This document shows positions 16,167 to 24,352 of a stretch of 64,000 bases of DNA, one piece after another. The DNA comes from Pseudomonas viridiflava (GTDB lineage Bacteria; Pseudomonadota; Gammaproteobacteria; Pseudomonadales; Pseudomonadaceae). Below the pieces are notes generated by a model. It made no database searches. It was given only the letters and a program-made list of their open reading frames with translations, and was not told the origin of the DNA. The translations under genes were made by a program, and so were the position numbers. The stretch's first letter is position 1, and each line of letters begins with the position of its first letter. Location of the stretch: positions 186,001-250,000 of the forward strand of contig NZ_UTIQ01000327.1 of NCBI RefSeq assembly GCF_900582625.1, in the 5' to 3' direction.

Positions 16167-16190
16167 ACGAGGACAAGGGAATGAAATTTA
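16167..16190 (-). promoter_or_regulatory. PvdS-dependent iron-starvation (IS) promoter of pvdA
   Basis: On the minus strand TAAAT (16190-16186) is followed after exactly 16 bases by CGT (16169-16167), the exact TAAAT-N16-CGT box recognised by RNA polymerase with the ECF sigma factor PvdS. It ends 83 bp before the pvdA ATG. This predicts iron-starvation-dependent expression of pvdA; pvdS itself is not in the window. Confidence 0.88.
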
Positions 16191-16209
16191 AAGGCGAATG
16201 GTTGAAAAC

Positions 16210-16298
16210 TGTGGGAGCGACTTTAGTCGCGATAGCCGTTACGCGGTCTGGCGCCCGAACACCTTTTGCAGGGATCGCGACTGAAGTCGCTCCTACAG
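16210..16298. repeat. Paired REP palindromes (BIME-like)
   Basis: Two inverted REP units: TGTGGGAGCGACTTTAGTCG.. at 16210-16233 and ATCGCGACTGAAGTCGCTCC.. at 16274-16298, separated by 40 bp. Each is itself a small palindrome and together they could fold into a cruciform. It sits between the start of pvdA and the end of fpvI, downstream of fpvI. Confidence 0.75.
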
Positions 16299-16319
16299 GT
16301 TGGCTCGCGGCGGGGGGGC

Positions 16320-16799
16320 TTATTCGGCATCCCACTCGCGCATGCGCACGCGGCAGTGCTTCATGGCGTTGACGATATGTTTTTCCACCAGGCTCTGGGA
16401 AATGCTCAAGCGCTCGGCGATTTCGTCGTGGCTCAGGCCTTCGAGTTTGCGCAGCAGAAACGCTTCGCGGCACAAAGCGGGCAATTCGTCGAGGGCACGT
16501 TGCAGCAGTTGTAGGCGCTGATTTTGCGCCAGGTCACGGTGTGGCGAGGGGGTGAAGAATTGTTCTTCTTCGTCCAGTACATCGAGGGTTTCGGTGCGTC
16601 GCAGGGCGTTGCGGCGGTGTTCGTCGATGACCAGGTTAAGCGCGGTGCGATACAAAAACGCGCGCGGCGACTCGATTTGCGCTTGACCGGCCCGCTCCAT
16701 CACACGCAGGTACGCGTCGTGGGCAACGTCGGCCGCCACGTGTCGGTCCCCCAGCTTGGCGCTCAAAAAGCGCACCAGCTCCCGGTAATAAATCTCCAA
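16320..16799 (-). CDS. fpvI: ECF sigma factor FpvI (iron-starvation class)
   Basis: A 159-residue FecI-type ECF sigma factor. Region 2 (YYRELVRFLSAKLGDRHVAA through FLYRTALNLVIDEHRR) and region 4 (ALDELPALCREAFLLRKLEG and HDEIAERLSISQSLVEKHI) are complete. The start is probably TTG at 16799, preceded by GGGAG; no ATG or GTG exists upstream before an in-frame stop. In P. aeruginosa FpvI drives the ferripyoverdine receptor gene fpvA, which is not in this window. It is divergent from fpvR, with a Fur-type box between. By position it is fpvI rather than pvdS. Confidence 0.88.
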   Translation of the reverse strand: MEIYYRELVRFLSAKLGDRHVAADVAHDAYLRVMERAGQAQIESPRAFLYRTALNLVIDEHRRNALRRTETLDVLDEEEQFFTPSPHRDLAQNQRLQLLQRALDELPALCREAFLLRKLEGLSHDEIAERLSISQSLVEKHIVNAMKHCRVRMREWDAE

Positions 16800-16861
16800 A
16801 ACGACTCCCGGCCACAGACGTGACGGCGAACATTGCGATAAGGTTGACCACCCCTGACCGT

Positions 16862-16906
16862 CATACTGGCAGTATGGAATTATTCATTTTATAATAATTC
16901 TCATCA
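16862..16906. promoter_or_regulatory. Fur box and 15-bp perfect palindrome in the fpvI/fpvR spacer
   Basis: The divergent spacer is very AT-rich. On the minus strand TGATGAGAATTATTAT (16906-16891) closely matches half-and-more of the Fur consensus built from GATAAT hexamers. Next to it is the perfect odd palindrome CATACTG-G-CAGTATG (16862-16876), nearer fpvI. Fur repression of fpvI and fpvR under iron sufficiency is the expected regulation; the function of the second palindrome is unknown. Confidence 0.7.
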
Positions 16907-16968
16907 AGCATCTAATCTCATCTGCCAGCGATTTCACTTTTTCAGTACCCGGTAACCGGTATTCCTTG

Positions 16969-17988
16969 ATGAACAACGCGCCTTCCCCTGCCAACGACGA
17001 CCCTCTGGTTGAGGTGGCTGCACATTGGTGTATGCGGATGCATGCGCCCGATTGCACGGAAGAAGAACGCGAGCAGTTCAAGTGCTGGCTCGACGCGCAC
17101 CCCAGCCACGCCATCGAATACGTCGCCATGCTGGACATCTGGGACCTCAGCGAACAGCTCCCGGCCAGCGCTACCGTTACCGCCCCACGCCCTTCCCTGC
17201 ACGCGACCGCAAGCGCCGCGAACCGCCCGACACGCGCGCGCCGTCGTGGCTGGCGTCCGCAAGCCCGGGCCATCGCCCTGGCCATTGTGGCGCTGCCGTT
17301 GGCGGCTTACGGCGGCTGGATGATGGGCTGGCTGCCCAACTCCTATGAACAGTTCGACACGGCGCAGAACATCAGCCGCATCACCCTGAGCGATGGCAGC
17401 GAAGTCGAACTGAACAGCAACTCGGACCTCAGCTTCAGCAACTACCGCGACCAGCGCCGCGTGCGGCTGAGCAGCGGCGAGGCGTATTTCCACGTCACCC
17501 ACGACAGCGAGCACCCCTTTGTGGTGACCGCCGGAGAAGGCTCGATCACCGTCACCGGCACGCGCTTCAACGTATGGAAATACCAGAACAGCGTGGTGGT
17601 CACCGTCACCGAAGGCTCGGTGCGTGTGCAAAGCGACCGTCAAGGCAACGACAGCACGCTCACGCCAGGCCTGCAGGCCAGCTTCAAACCGGGCGACCTC
17701 AAGCCCACGGTGAAATCGGTCGACACCGCCACCGCCCTCGCCTGGCGCGACGGCAAGTTGATCCTCAACGACATCACCCTTGGCGAGGCCGTGCCGCTGC
17801 TCAATCGCTACCTCGACGAGCCGCTGTTACTCGCCGACCAGAGCACCGCCGACATCCGCATCGGCGGCATCTATAGCACCCGCGACGTCGCCAGCCTGGT
17901 GAAAGCGTTGCCCAAAGTGCTGCCGATCAAGCTGGAGCCGCAAAGCGATGGCACCACGCTGATTCGCAACCGCACCGCCCCGCTCTAA
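16969..17988 (+). CDS. fpvR: FpvR, anti-sigma regulator of the ferripyoverdine cell-surface signalling system
   Basis: A 339-residue FecR-family protein. Residues 1-90 are the cytoplasmic sigma-binding domain with a conserved AAHWCMRMHAPDCTEEEREQ segment and Trp-rich repeats; about 95-115 is a membrane helix (IALAIVALPLAAYGGW); the rest is the periplasmic FecR and secretin-like STN region that reads the receptor signal. ATG 16969 is used; its ribosome site is weak. In P. aeruginosa FpvR inhibits both PvdS and FpvI until ferripyoverdine binds FpvA. It is divergent from fpvI rather than downstream as in most FecI/FecR pairs. Confidence 0.9.
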   Translation: MNNAPSPANDDPLVEVAAHWCMRMHAPDCTEEEREQFKCWLDAHPSHAIEYVAMLDIWDLSEQLPASATVTAPRPSLHATASAANRPTRARRRGWRPQARAIALAIVALPLAAYGGWMMGWLPNSYEQFDTAQNISRITLSDGSEVELNSNSDLSFSNYRDQRRVRLSSGEAYFHVTHDSEHPFVVTAGEGSITVTGTRFNVWKYQNSVVVTVTEGSVRVQSDRQGNDSTLTPGLQASFKPGDLKPTVKSVDTATALAWRDGKLILNDITLGEAVPLLNRYLDEPLLLADQSTADIRIGGIYSTRDVASLVKALPKVLPIKLEPQSDGTTLIRNRTAPL

Positions 17989-17992
17989 CGGC

Positions 17993-18016
17993 TAAATTTC
18001 CGGCGCAGTCACTCGT
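17993..18016 (+). promoter_or_regulatory. PvdS-dependent IS promoter of pvdR-pvdT-opmQ
   Basis: TAAAT (17993-17997) is followed after exactly 16 bases by CGT (18014-18016), directly after the fpvR stop and 30 bp before the pvdR ATG. It matches the same box as that in front of pvdA and predicts that the efflux genes have their own PvdS promoter independent of fpvR. Confidence 0.85.
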
Positions 18017-18045
18017 TCATTTGGCAGACCCTCACGAGCCTGCCA

Positions 18046-19212
18046 ATGAGCGCCCTGATCACCCCCCGCCGCCTTGTTCTCACCCTGCTCTGCCTGACGC
18101 CGCTGATGGCCGTTGCCACCTGGCAAGCGCTGCCGTTTCGCAGCGACGAGCTAGCCACCGTGGCGGTAGCGCGCGGCAGTATCGAGAGCAGCGTGAGCGC
18201 ACTCGGCACCTTGCAGCCACGGCGTTATGTGGATGTCGGCGCCCAGGCGTCCGGGCAAATTCTGAAACTGCATGCCGAGCCCGGCGAGCACGTTGAAGAA
18301 GGCCAACTGCTGGTGGAAATCGACCCCTCCACCCAGCAAGCCAAGGTCGACGCCAGCCGCTATTCCATCGACCAACTAAAAGCCGAACTGGCCGAACAGC
18401 GCGCCCAGAATGAGCTGGCCAACCAGCAGCTCACGCGCCAGCAACACCTGGCCCGAGGCGGCGCCACGCGCACCGAAGACGTGCAAATCGCCACCGCCCA
18501 AGTGCGCGCCAGCCAGGCCCGCATCGCCATGTTCCAGGCGCGCATCCGGCAGGCCGAAGCCAGCTTGCGCAGCGACGAAGCCGAGCTGGGCTACACGCGC
18601 ATTTACGCGCCCATGGCCGGCACCGTGGTGGCCGTCGATGCCCGCGTGGGCCAGACGCTCAATGCCCAGCAGCAGACGCCGCTGATCATGCGCATCGCCA
18701 AGCTGTCGCCCATGACGGTTTGGGCGCAGGTGTCCGAGGCCGATATCAGTCGCATCAAGCCCGGCATGCACGCCTGGTTTACCACCCTCAGTGGCGACGG
18801 CCGACGCTGGAACGGCACGGTGCGCCAAGTGCTGCCGCTGCCGCCCACGCCGCTGGACCAGGCCAACCAGGGCGGCGGCAGTCCCAATGCCGACGGCGGC
18901 GGCCGGGTGGTGCTTTACACCGTGCTGCTCGACGTCGATAACGCCGACGGCGCGCTGATGGCGGAAATGACCGCGCAAGTGTTCTTTGTTGCTGGCAAGG
19001 CCGACAACGTGCTGACCATTCCCGTGGCCGCGCTGCAAGACGCCACCGCCACGCCCGACACGTACAAGGCGCTGGTGCTCAATGGCAACGGTCAAATCGA
19101 AACGCGCGAGGTGCGCACCGGGCTGCGCGACCGCATGTCGGTGCAGGTACTTGCCGGCCTGGAAGAAGGCGAACGGCTGTTGATCGGCCCGCCAGCCGGG
19201 GCCGGAGAATGA
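18046..19212 (+). CDS. pvdR: PvdR, periplasmic adaptor of the pyoverdine exporter
   Basis: A 388-residue MacA/HlyD-family adaptor with an N-terminal membrane anchor (residues 8-27). It shows a split lipoyl domain (VGAQASGQILKLHAEPGEHV and IYAPMAGTVVAVDARVGQTL), a coiled-coil hairpin between them (about 100-175), then beta-barrel and membrane-proximal domains. It links the PvdT ABC transporter to the outer-membrane channel OpmQ for recycling or secretion of pyoverdine from the periplasm. Its end overlaps pvdT by 4 bp, so the genes are translationally coupled. A PvdS box lies just upstream. Confidence 0.92.
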   Translation: MSALITPRRLVLTLLCLTPLMAVATWQALPFRSDELATVAVARGSIESSVSALGTLQPRRYVDVGAQASGQILKLHAEPGEHVEEGQLLVEIDPSTQQAKVDASRYSIDQLKAELAEQRAQNELANQQLTRQQHLARGGATRTEDVQIATAQVRASQARIAMFQARIRQAEASLRSDEAELGYTRIYAPMAGTVVAVDARVGQTLNAQQQTPLIMRIAKLSPMTVWAQVSEADISRIKPGMHAWFTTLSGDGRRWNGTVRQVLPLPPTPLDQANQGGGSPNADGGGRVVLYTVLLDVDNADGALMAEMTAQVFFVAGKADNVLTIPVAALQDATATPDTYKALVLNGNGQIETREVRTGLRDRMSVQVLAGLEEGERLLIGPPAGAGE

Positions 19213-21197
19213 GCGTGCCGGCTGAGGAAACCGGCTGCGCCACTGCCCTGATCGCCCTCACTGACATCCGCAAGCAATACGGCGGCAACGGCGCGCCGGT
19301 GGTCGAGGTGCTGCGCGGCGTGTCGCTGGCGATTTATCCGGGTGAATTCGTTGCCATCGTTGGCGCTTCCGGCTCAGGCAAATCGACACTGATGAACATC
19401 ATCGGCTGCCTCGACCGCCCCAGTTCCGGCACTTACCAATTCAGCGGCATGGACGTCGCCCGACTGCCCGCCGATGAACTGGCCTGGCTGCGGCGCGAGG
19501 CATTCGGCTTTGTGTTTCAGGGCTACCACCTGATCCCGTCAGCCAGTGCCCAGGAAAACGTCGAGATGCCAGCCATCTACGCCGGCCTCAGCCACAGCGA
19601 ACGCCAGGCACGCGCCGCCGCCCTGCTGGAGCGGCTGGGCCTGGGCAGCCGACGGCAGAACCGCCCGCATCAGTTATCGGGCGGCCAGCAGCAACGGGTG
19701 TCGATTGCGCGGGCGTTAATGAACGGCGGCCATATCATTCTCGCCGACGAACCCACCGGCGCCCTCGACACCCACAGCGGCGCGCAGGTCATGGCGCTGT
19801 TGGACGAGCTGGCCGAGCAAGGTCACGCCGTGGTGCTGATTACCCACGACCGCGACGTCGCCGCCCGTGCCCGCCGCGTGATCGAAGTGCGCGACGGCGT
19901 GATCATCAGCGACAGCACCAGCAGTCCGGCGCCTGCCGCGCAAGGACAAGCGCAGATCGAACAGCTGCAACGGCGCCTGCGCGAACCGAGCACCAGCAGC
20001 GCCTCGTGGAGCGGCGAAGTGGTCGACGCGTTAAAGGCCGCGTGGCGGGTGATGTGGGTAAACCGCTTTCGCACCGCGCTGACCTTGCTCGGCATCGTTA
20101 TTGGCGTGGCGTCGGTGGTGGTGATGCTGGCCGTTGGCGAGGGCAGCAAGCGGCAAGTAATGGCGCAAATGGGCGCGTTCGGCTCGAACATTATTTACCT
20201 CTCCGGCATCGCACCCATGCCGCGCGCGCCGGAAGGTGTGGTCAGCCTCGACGACCTGGCAGCCGTCGGCACCCTGCCACAGGTGCGGCAGATCATGCCG
20301 GTGAACGGCGGCGACACTGTGGTGCGCTACGGCAATATCGACTACTACGCCTACACCCGAGGCAATGGCGTGGCCTTTCCCACCATCCTCAACTGGCCGG
20401 TGGCGCAAGGCAGTTTCTTTACCCAGGCGGACGAAGACCGCGCGGCCACCGTGGCGGTCATCGGCCAGAAAGTGCGCGATGCGCTGTTCGCTGGCGTGGC
20501 CAACCCTGTCGGCCGCTACATCCTGATTCAGAACGTGCCGTTTCAGGTCATCGGCGTTCTTAGCGCCAAGGGCGCCAGCTCCGGGGATGACGACAGCGAC
20601 AAACAAATCGTGGTGCCCTACTCCACCGCCAGCATTCGCCTGTTCGGCAAACACAATCCGGAATTCGTGGTAATCGCCGCCGCCGACGCCAAACGCGTGC
20701 ACGAGGCCGAGCTGGCTATCGACCGCCTGATGCTGCGCCTGCACCGTGGCGTGCGCGATTTTCAGCTAACCAACAACGCGGCCATGATTCAGGCCGAAGC
20801 GCGCACGCAAAACAGCCTGTCGCTGATGCTCGGCGCAATCGCCGCCATCTCGCTGCTGGTCGGTGGCATCGGGGTGATGAACATCATGTTGATGACCGTG
20901 CGTGAACGCACCCGCGAAATTGGTATTCGCATGGCCACCGGGGCGCGGCAGCGCGACATCCTTCGCCAATTTCTTACCGAAGCGGTGTTGCTCTCGGTCG
21001 TCGGCGGTATAGCCGGAATCGCCTTGGCATTGCTGGTCGGCGGCGTGCTGCACCTGAGCCAGATTGCGGTGGTGTTTTCCCTGCTGGCCATGGCCGGAGC
21101 GTTTTTCTGCGCCTTGATTACCGGCGTGGTGTTCGGCTTCATGCCGGCGCGCAAAGCCGCGCAGCTCGACCCGGTCACGGCGCTGACCAGCCCATGA
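19209..21197 (+). CDS. pvdT: PvdT, MacB-type ABC transporter
   Basis: A 662-residue fusion of ATPase and permease as in MacB. Walker A GASGSGKST (52-60), signature LSGGQ (156-160) and Walker B ending ILADEPTGALD (D180-E181 pair) are intact. One membrane helix follows near residue 285, then the large periplasmic domain, then three helices in the FtsX-like C-terminus (IAAISLLVGGIGVMNIMLM onward). It drives export through PvdR and OpmQ by mechanotransmission, acting on periplasmic substrate. It overlaps pvdR and opmQ by 4 bp each. Confidence 0.95.
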   Translation: MSVPAEETGCATALIALTDIRKQYGGNGAPVVEVLRGVSLAIYPGEFVAIVGASGSGKSTLMNIIGCLDRPSSGTYQFSGMDVARLPADELAWLRREAFGFVFQGYHLIPSASAQENVEMPAIYAGLSHSERQARAAALLERLGLGSRRQNRPHQLSGGQQQRVSIARALMNGGHIILADEPTGALDTHSGAQVMALLDELAEQGHAVVLITHDRDVAARARRVIEVRDGVIISDSTSSPAPAAQGQAQIEQLQRRLREPSTSSASWSGEVVDALKAAWRVMWVNRFRTALTLLGIVIGVASVVVMLAVGEGSKRQVMAQMGAFGSNIIYLSGIAPMPRAPEGVVSLDDLAAVGTLPQVRQIMPVNGGDTVVRYGNIDYYAYTRGNGVAFPTILNWPVAQGSFFTQADEDRAATVAVIGQKVRDALFAGVANPVGRYILIQNVPFQVIGVLSAKGASSGDDDSDKQIVVPYSTASIRLFGKHNPEFVVIAAADAKRVHEAELAIDRLMLRLHRGVRDFQLTNNAAMIQAEARTQNSLSLMLGAIAAISLLVGGIGVMNIMLMTVRERTREIGIRMATGARQRDILRQFLTEAVLLSVVGGIAGIALALLVGGVLHLSQIAVVFSLLAMAGAFFCALITGVVFGFMPARKAAQLDPVTALTSP

Positions 21198-22588
21198 AAA
21201 CCATCTTCCCTGCCCTGCTGCCCGTTTGCCTGGCACTCGGTGCATGCAGCACGCCGCCTGCCGCTATCGAACCGCCGCCTGCGCCGCCGCAATGGGCATC
21301 GCCTCATACATCGAGCGCTGGCGACGGCGTTCAGCGCGACTGGTGGAACGCGTTTGGCAGCCCGCAGCTTGCCGCGCTAGTCGCCCAAGCCGAACGCAGC
21401 AGCCACGACCTCGCCGCTGCCGAAGCCCGCGTCCGCCAGGCCCGCGCCAGCAGCACCATTGCCGGCGCGGCGCTGCTGCCGGACGTAAAAGGCGGGTTCG
21501 ATGCGGCGCGCGAAGAACTGCTCGGCGGCGACGGCTACAGCCAGCGCGACACCGACGGCGACGACCGCCGCCTCGACACCTACACCGCCAGCCTCAGCGC
21601 CAGTTATGAAGTGGACTTCTGGGGCGGCCGCGCCGCTGCCCGCGACAGCGCACGGCAGTCCTTGCGTGCCAGCGAGTTTGAGCGCGACACCGTGCGCCTC
21701 ACGCTCCTCAGCAGCGTCGCCAGCAGCTACCTCAACAGCTTGGCGCTGGCCGAACAGCTGCGCATCGCCGAACAGAACCTGGCCAACGCGCAGCAGGTGC
21801 TCGCGCTTATCGACCAACGCTTCGAGGCCGGCGCCGCCACTGAACTGGAACGGGCGCAACAACGCAGCCTGGTCGCCACGCAACACCGGCAATTGCCGCT
21901 GCTGCGCCAGCAAGCCATGGATGCGCGCATCGGTCTGGCCGTGCTGTTAGGCCAACCCGTGCAGCAGGTGCCCGCAAGCGACGAGCGCTTCACCGATCTG
22001 CAGTGGCCGAGCATTGCAGCCGGCGTGCCGAGCCAATTGCTCACCCGACGCCCCGACGTCGCCAGCGCTGAAGCCCGCCTGGCCGCCGCCAACGCCGACG
22101 TGCAGGTAGCGCGCGCCGCCATGCTGCCGGGCCTGACCCTCACCGCCAGCCTCGGCACGGGCGCCGATGCGTTTCACAACGTGCTGGAAAATCCCTTCTA
22201 CACCGTCGCCGCCGGGCTCACCGCGCCAATCTTCAACGCCGGCAAACTCGCCGCTGGCCGCGACCTGAGCCAGGCTCGTCAGGAAGAACTGCTGCACAAC
22301 TACCGAGGCGCCATCGACGCCGCGTTCGCCGACGTCGAAAAAGCCCTCACCGCCATCGCTGGGCTCGACCAACAACGCACCTGGCAAGACCAGGAACGCC
22401 AGCATGCGCAGCGCGCTTTCGAACTGGCTCAGAACCGCTATCAATCAGGCGCCGAGACGTTGCTCAGCGTGCTGGAAACGCAGCGCGTGTTGTTTCAGGC
22501 CGAAGAAGGTGGCGTGCAACTACGGTTAGCGCGGATGCAGGCGGCGATTGCGTTGTACAAGGCGTTGGGGGGTGGTTGGCGGTCGTAG
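21194..22588 (+). CDS. opmQ: OpmQ, outer-membrane efflux lipoprotein
   Basis: A 464-residue TolC/NodT-family channel. The N-terminus has a lipoprotein signal ending LALGAC with lipidated Cys18. Two OEP repeats follow, with conserved motifs such as WWNAFGSPQLAALV, LTRRPDVASAEARLAAANAD and the C-terminal RYQSGAETLLSVLETQR. It completes the tripartite PvdR-PvdT-OpmQ exporter for pyoverdine. Its start overlaps pvdT by 4 bp. A palindromic repeat follows the stop rather than a standard terminator. Confidence 0.93.
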   Translation: MKTIFPALLPVCLALGACSTPPAAIEPPPAPPQWASPHTSSAGDGVQRDWWNAFGSPQLAALVAQAERSSHDLAAAEARVRQARASSTIAGAALLPDVKGGFDAAREELLGGDGYSQRDTDGDDRRLDTYTASLSASYEVDFWGGRAAARDSARQSLRASEFERDTVRLTLLSSVASSYLNSLALAEQLRIAEQNLANAQQVLALIDQRFEAGAATELERAQQRSLVATQHRQLPLLRQQAMDARIGLAVLLGQPVQQVPASDERFTDLQWPSIAAGVPSQLLTRRPDVASAEARLAAANADVQVARAAMLPGLTLTASLGTGADAFHNVLENPFYTVAAGLTAPIFNAGKLAAGRDLSQARQEELLHNYRGAIDAAFADVEKALTAIAGLDQQRTWQDQERQHAQRAFELAQNRYQSGAETLLSVLETQRVLFQAEEGGVQLRLARMQAAIALYKALGGGWRS

Positions 22589-22606
22589 CAATCGCGTCTG
22601 CCGCTG

Positions 22607-22724
22607 CCCTCACCCCCGGCCCCTCTCCCGCAAGCGGGCGAGGGGTGACTGTGGCCGGGCAAAAGAGGTAAGCCCAAACGCGCATTGAGCCCCCCCGCTT
22701 GCGGGAGAGGGCTGGGGTGAGGGG
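22607..22724. repeat. Inverted repeat element with internal palindromes
   Basis: CCCTCACCCCCGGCCCCTCT.. (22607-22645) and its near-complement ..GAGGGCTGGGGTGAGGGG (22690-22724) face each other across about 45 bp. Each arm contains its own CTCCCGCAAGCGGG hairpin. This is the widespread CCCTCACCCC-AGCCCTCTCCC intergenic repeat seen in many proteobacteria. It lies between two convergent genes (opmQ and the Anbu gene) and probably ends both transcripts. Confidence 0.75.
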
Positions 22725-22738
22725 CCGTGCTGTTGGCC

Positions 22739-23473
22739 CTACGCCGAATACTCCGGCGGCAACGGCGGCAACTCGTCCAGCAACTGGCTCAGCCCCTGCG
22801 ACCATTGCTGCCGCACCCCTTCAAAATACGGGTCACTCTCCAACACGCGAAATCCGGCTGGCACTTGCAGGCTGTCGGCTTTGTAGACGACCACGTCCAG
22901 CGGGAAGCCGACCGACAAGTTACTGCGAATGGTCGAGTCGAACGACACCAGCGCGCAGCGCAAGGCTTTGTCGAGGTCGGTGTGGTAGTTCAGGGCGCGG
23001 TCGAGGATCGGTTTGCCGTATTTGCTTTCGCCGATCTGGAAGAACGGCGTGTCGTCGGAGGCGGAAATGAAATTGCCCAGCGGGTAGATGTTGTAGAGCT
23101 CTGCCGGCTGGCCGCTGATTTGCCCGCCAACCAGAAATGAGCAGCTGAGGTCCACGCCCGCCGCCATCGGCGAGTTGGCGTCGCGGGCCATCACTTCGCG
23201 CATGGTGTCGCCCACCAGCGTGGTAGCGCCGTACAGGTTGACCACGTTGTTGAGGTGCACGCCGTCGTGGTTCAGGCGCGTGCGCAGCAGGTTGATCACC
23301 GCTTGCGAGGTGGCCAGGTTGCCGGCGGTTTGCAGCACGATCAGGCGCTCGCCGGGTACGGCGAATACATGCAGTTTGCGAAACGTGGCGATATGGTCGA
23401 CACCGGCATTGGTGCGCGAGTCAGAGACGAACACCAGGCCTTCGGCCAGGTTCAGAGCAACGCAATAAGTCAT
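22739..23473 (-). CDS. Anbu, proteasome-like beta-subunit peptidase
   Basis: A 244-residue Ntn-hydrolase of the Anbu (ancestral beta subunit, COG3484) family. It starts MTYCVALNLAEGLVFVSDSR; removal of Met exposes Thr as N-terminal nucleophile, and the SDSR and FRKLHVF segments supply the Asp and Lys expected of proteasome-like sites. ATG 23473 is chosen because the family starts there; the frame is open 6 codons further. Anbu forms open helical oligomers. It is the last gene of a leftward operon with ATP-grasp, alpha-E and transglutaminase proteins, its conserved partners. Physiological substrate unknown. Confidence 0.93.
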   Translation of the reverse strand: MTYCVALNLAEGLVFVSDSRTNAGVDHIATFRKLHVFAVPGERLIVLQTAGNLATSQAVINLLRTRLNHDGVHLNNVVNLYGATTLVGDTMREVMARDANSPMAAGVDLSCSFLVGGQISGQPAELYNIYPLGNFISASDDTPFFQIGESKYGKPILDRALNYHTDLDKALRCALVSFDSTIRSNLSVGFPLDVVVYKADSLQVPAGFRVLESDPYFEGVRQQWSQGLSQLLDELPPLPPEYSA

Positions 23474-23557
23474 CAGAGTCCACACAGGCAAGGACGCCCG
23501 AGCAGCGAAGCCGCGTCGGGCGTTAGGAGTTAACCGCTTATTGCGCGGCTTATGAGG

Positions 23558-24352
23558 TTATTGCTGCTGCACCCGCACAGGCGACACTTCCACGTGCGCG
23601 TGCATTTGCTCCACCCCGCCGCCACGGCGCATGCCGCGTACCGGGCAAGCGTCGAGATAATCCAGGCCGACCGCCAACTTCAGATGACGCTCAGGTTTAG
23701 CCAGGCAATTGGTCACGTCGAAGCTGTACCACGCGCCATCCAGCCAGGCTTCGGCCCAGGCGTGGCTGGACAGGTGGTCGTCGCGGTCGGTGAACAGATA
23801 ACCCGACACATAGCGCGCCGGAACGCCCAGGCTACGGGCGCAGGCGATAAAAGCATGGGCTTGGTCCTGGCATACGCCTTTGCCACCAGCGAAGGCTTCG
23901 GCGGCGCTGGTCTGCACATCGGTGACGTCTGGCTGGTAGCGGATGCGGGCGTTGAGGCCGTGCATCAAATCGATCATGCAGGAACGGTCGCGGCGGCTGT
24001 TGCATTGCACCATGGCGAACTCGCGTAGCGCCTGGTCGGCCTCGGTCAGTCGGGTGGTGCGCAAGAATGGCAGCGGCGACTGCTCTTCGTGTTCGCACTC
24101 GCTCGACTCGTCGATTTCCACCTGGCCACGGGCGCCGAGCAAAATGCTTTCGTGGGGCTCGTCGAGGGTCAGCACGTGAAGAATATTGCCGTACGGATCG
24201 ACCTGCGCGCGCACCGGGCGCGGCAGGTTCAGTTCCCAGCTGATCACCTGCTGACGCTCGCTGTCGTGCGGCGTCATGCGCAGGTATTGAATGCTGTTAC
24301 GCACCTGATCTTCGTAGTGATAGGTGGTGTCATGGCTGATTGAGAGTCTCAT
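23558..24352 (-). CDS. Transglutaminase-like cysteine protease of the Anbu operon
   Basis: A 264-residue protein with the bacterial transglutaminase N-domain (residues 1-90, starting MRLSISHDTTYHYEDQVRNS) and a papain-like transglutaminase core. The catalytic triad is visible: Cys161 in GVCQDQAH, His197 in SSHAWAEAW and Asp212 in FDVTN. Such proteins are predicted peptidases or amide-bond exchangers. The start codon overlaps the stop of the alpha-E gene by 4 bp, and the Anbu gene lies 84 bp downstream, after a short GC hairpin (about 23491-23520) without a T-run. Confidence 0.92.
   Translation of the reverse strand: MRLSISHDTTYHYEDQVRNSIQYLRMTPHDSERQQVISWELNLPRPVRAQVDPYGNILHVLTLDEPHESILLGARGQVEIDESSECEHEEQSPLPFLRTTRLTEADQALREFAMVQCNSRRDRSCMIDLMHGLNARIRYQPDVTDVQTSAAEAFAGGKGVCQDQAHAFIACARSLGVPARYVSGYLFTDRDDHLSSHAWAEAWLDGAWYSFDVTNCLAKPERHLKLAVGLDYLDACPVRGMRRGGGVEQMHAHVEVSPVRVQQQ

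Noticed and set aside
16320..16799. pvdS as the identity of the sigma factor
   Set aside because: Position next to fpvR and pvdR-pvdT-opmQ matches fpvI; the length of 159 residues is also shorter than the roughly 187 expected for PvdS.
16966..16968. TTG start for fpvR one codon before the ATG
   Set aside because: The adjacent ATG at 16969 is the simpler start and changes only one residue.
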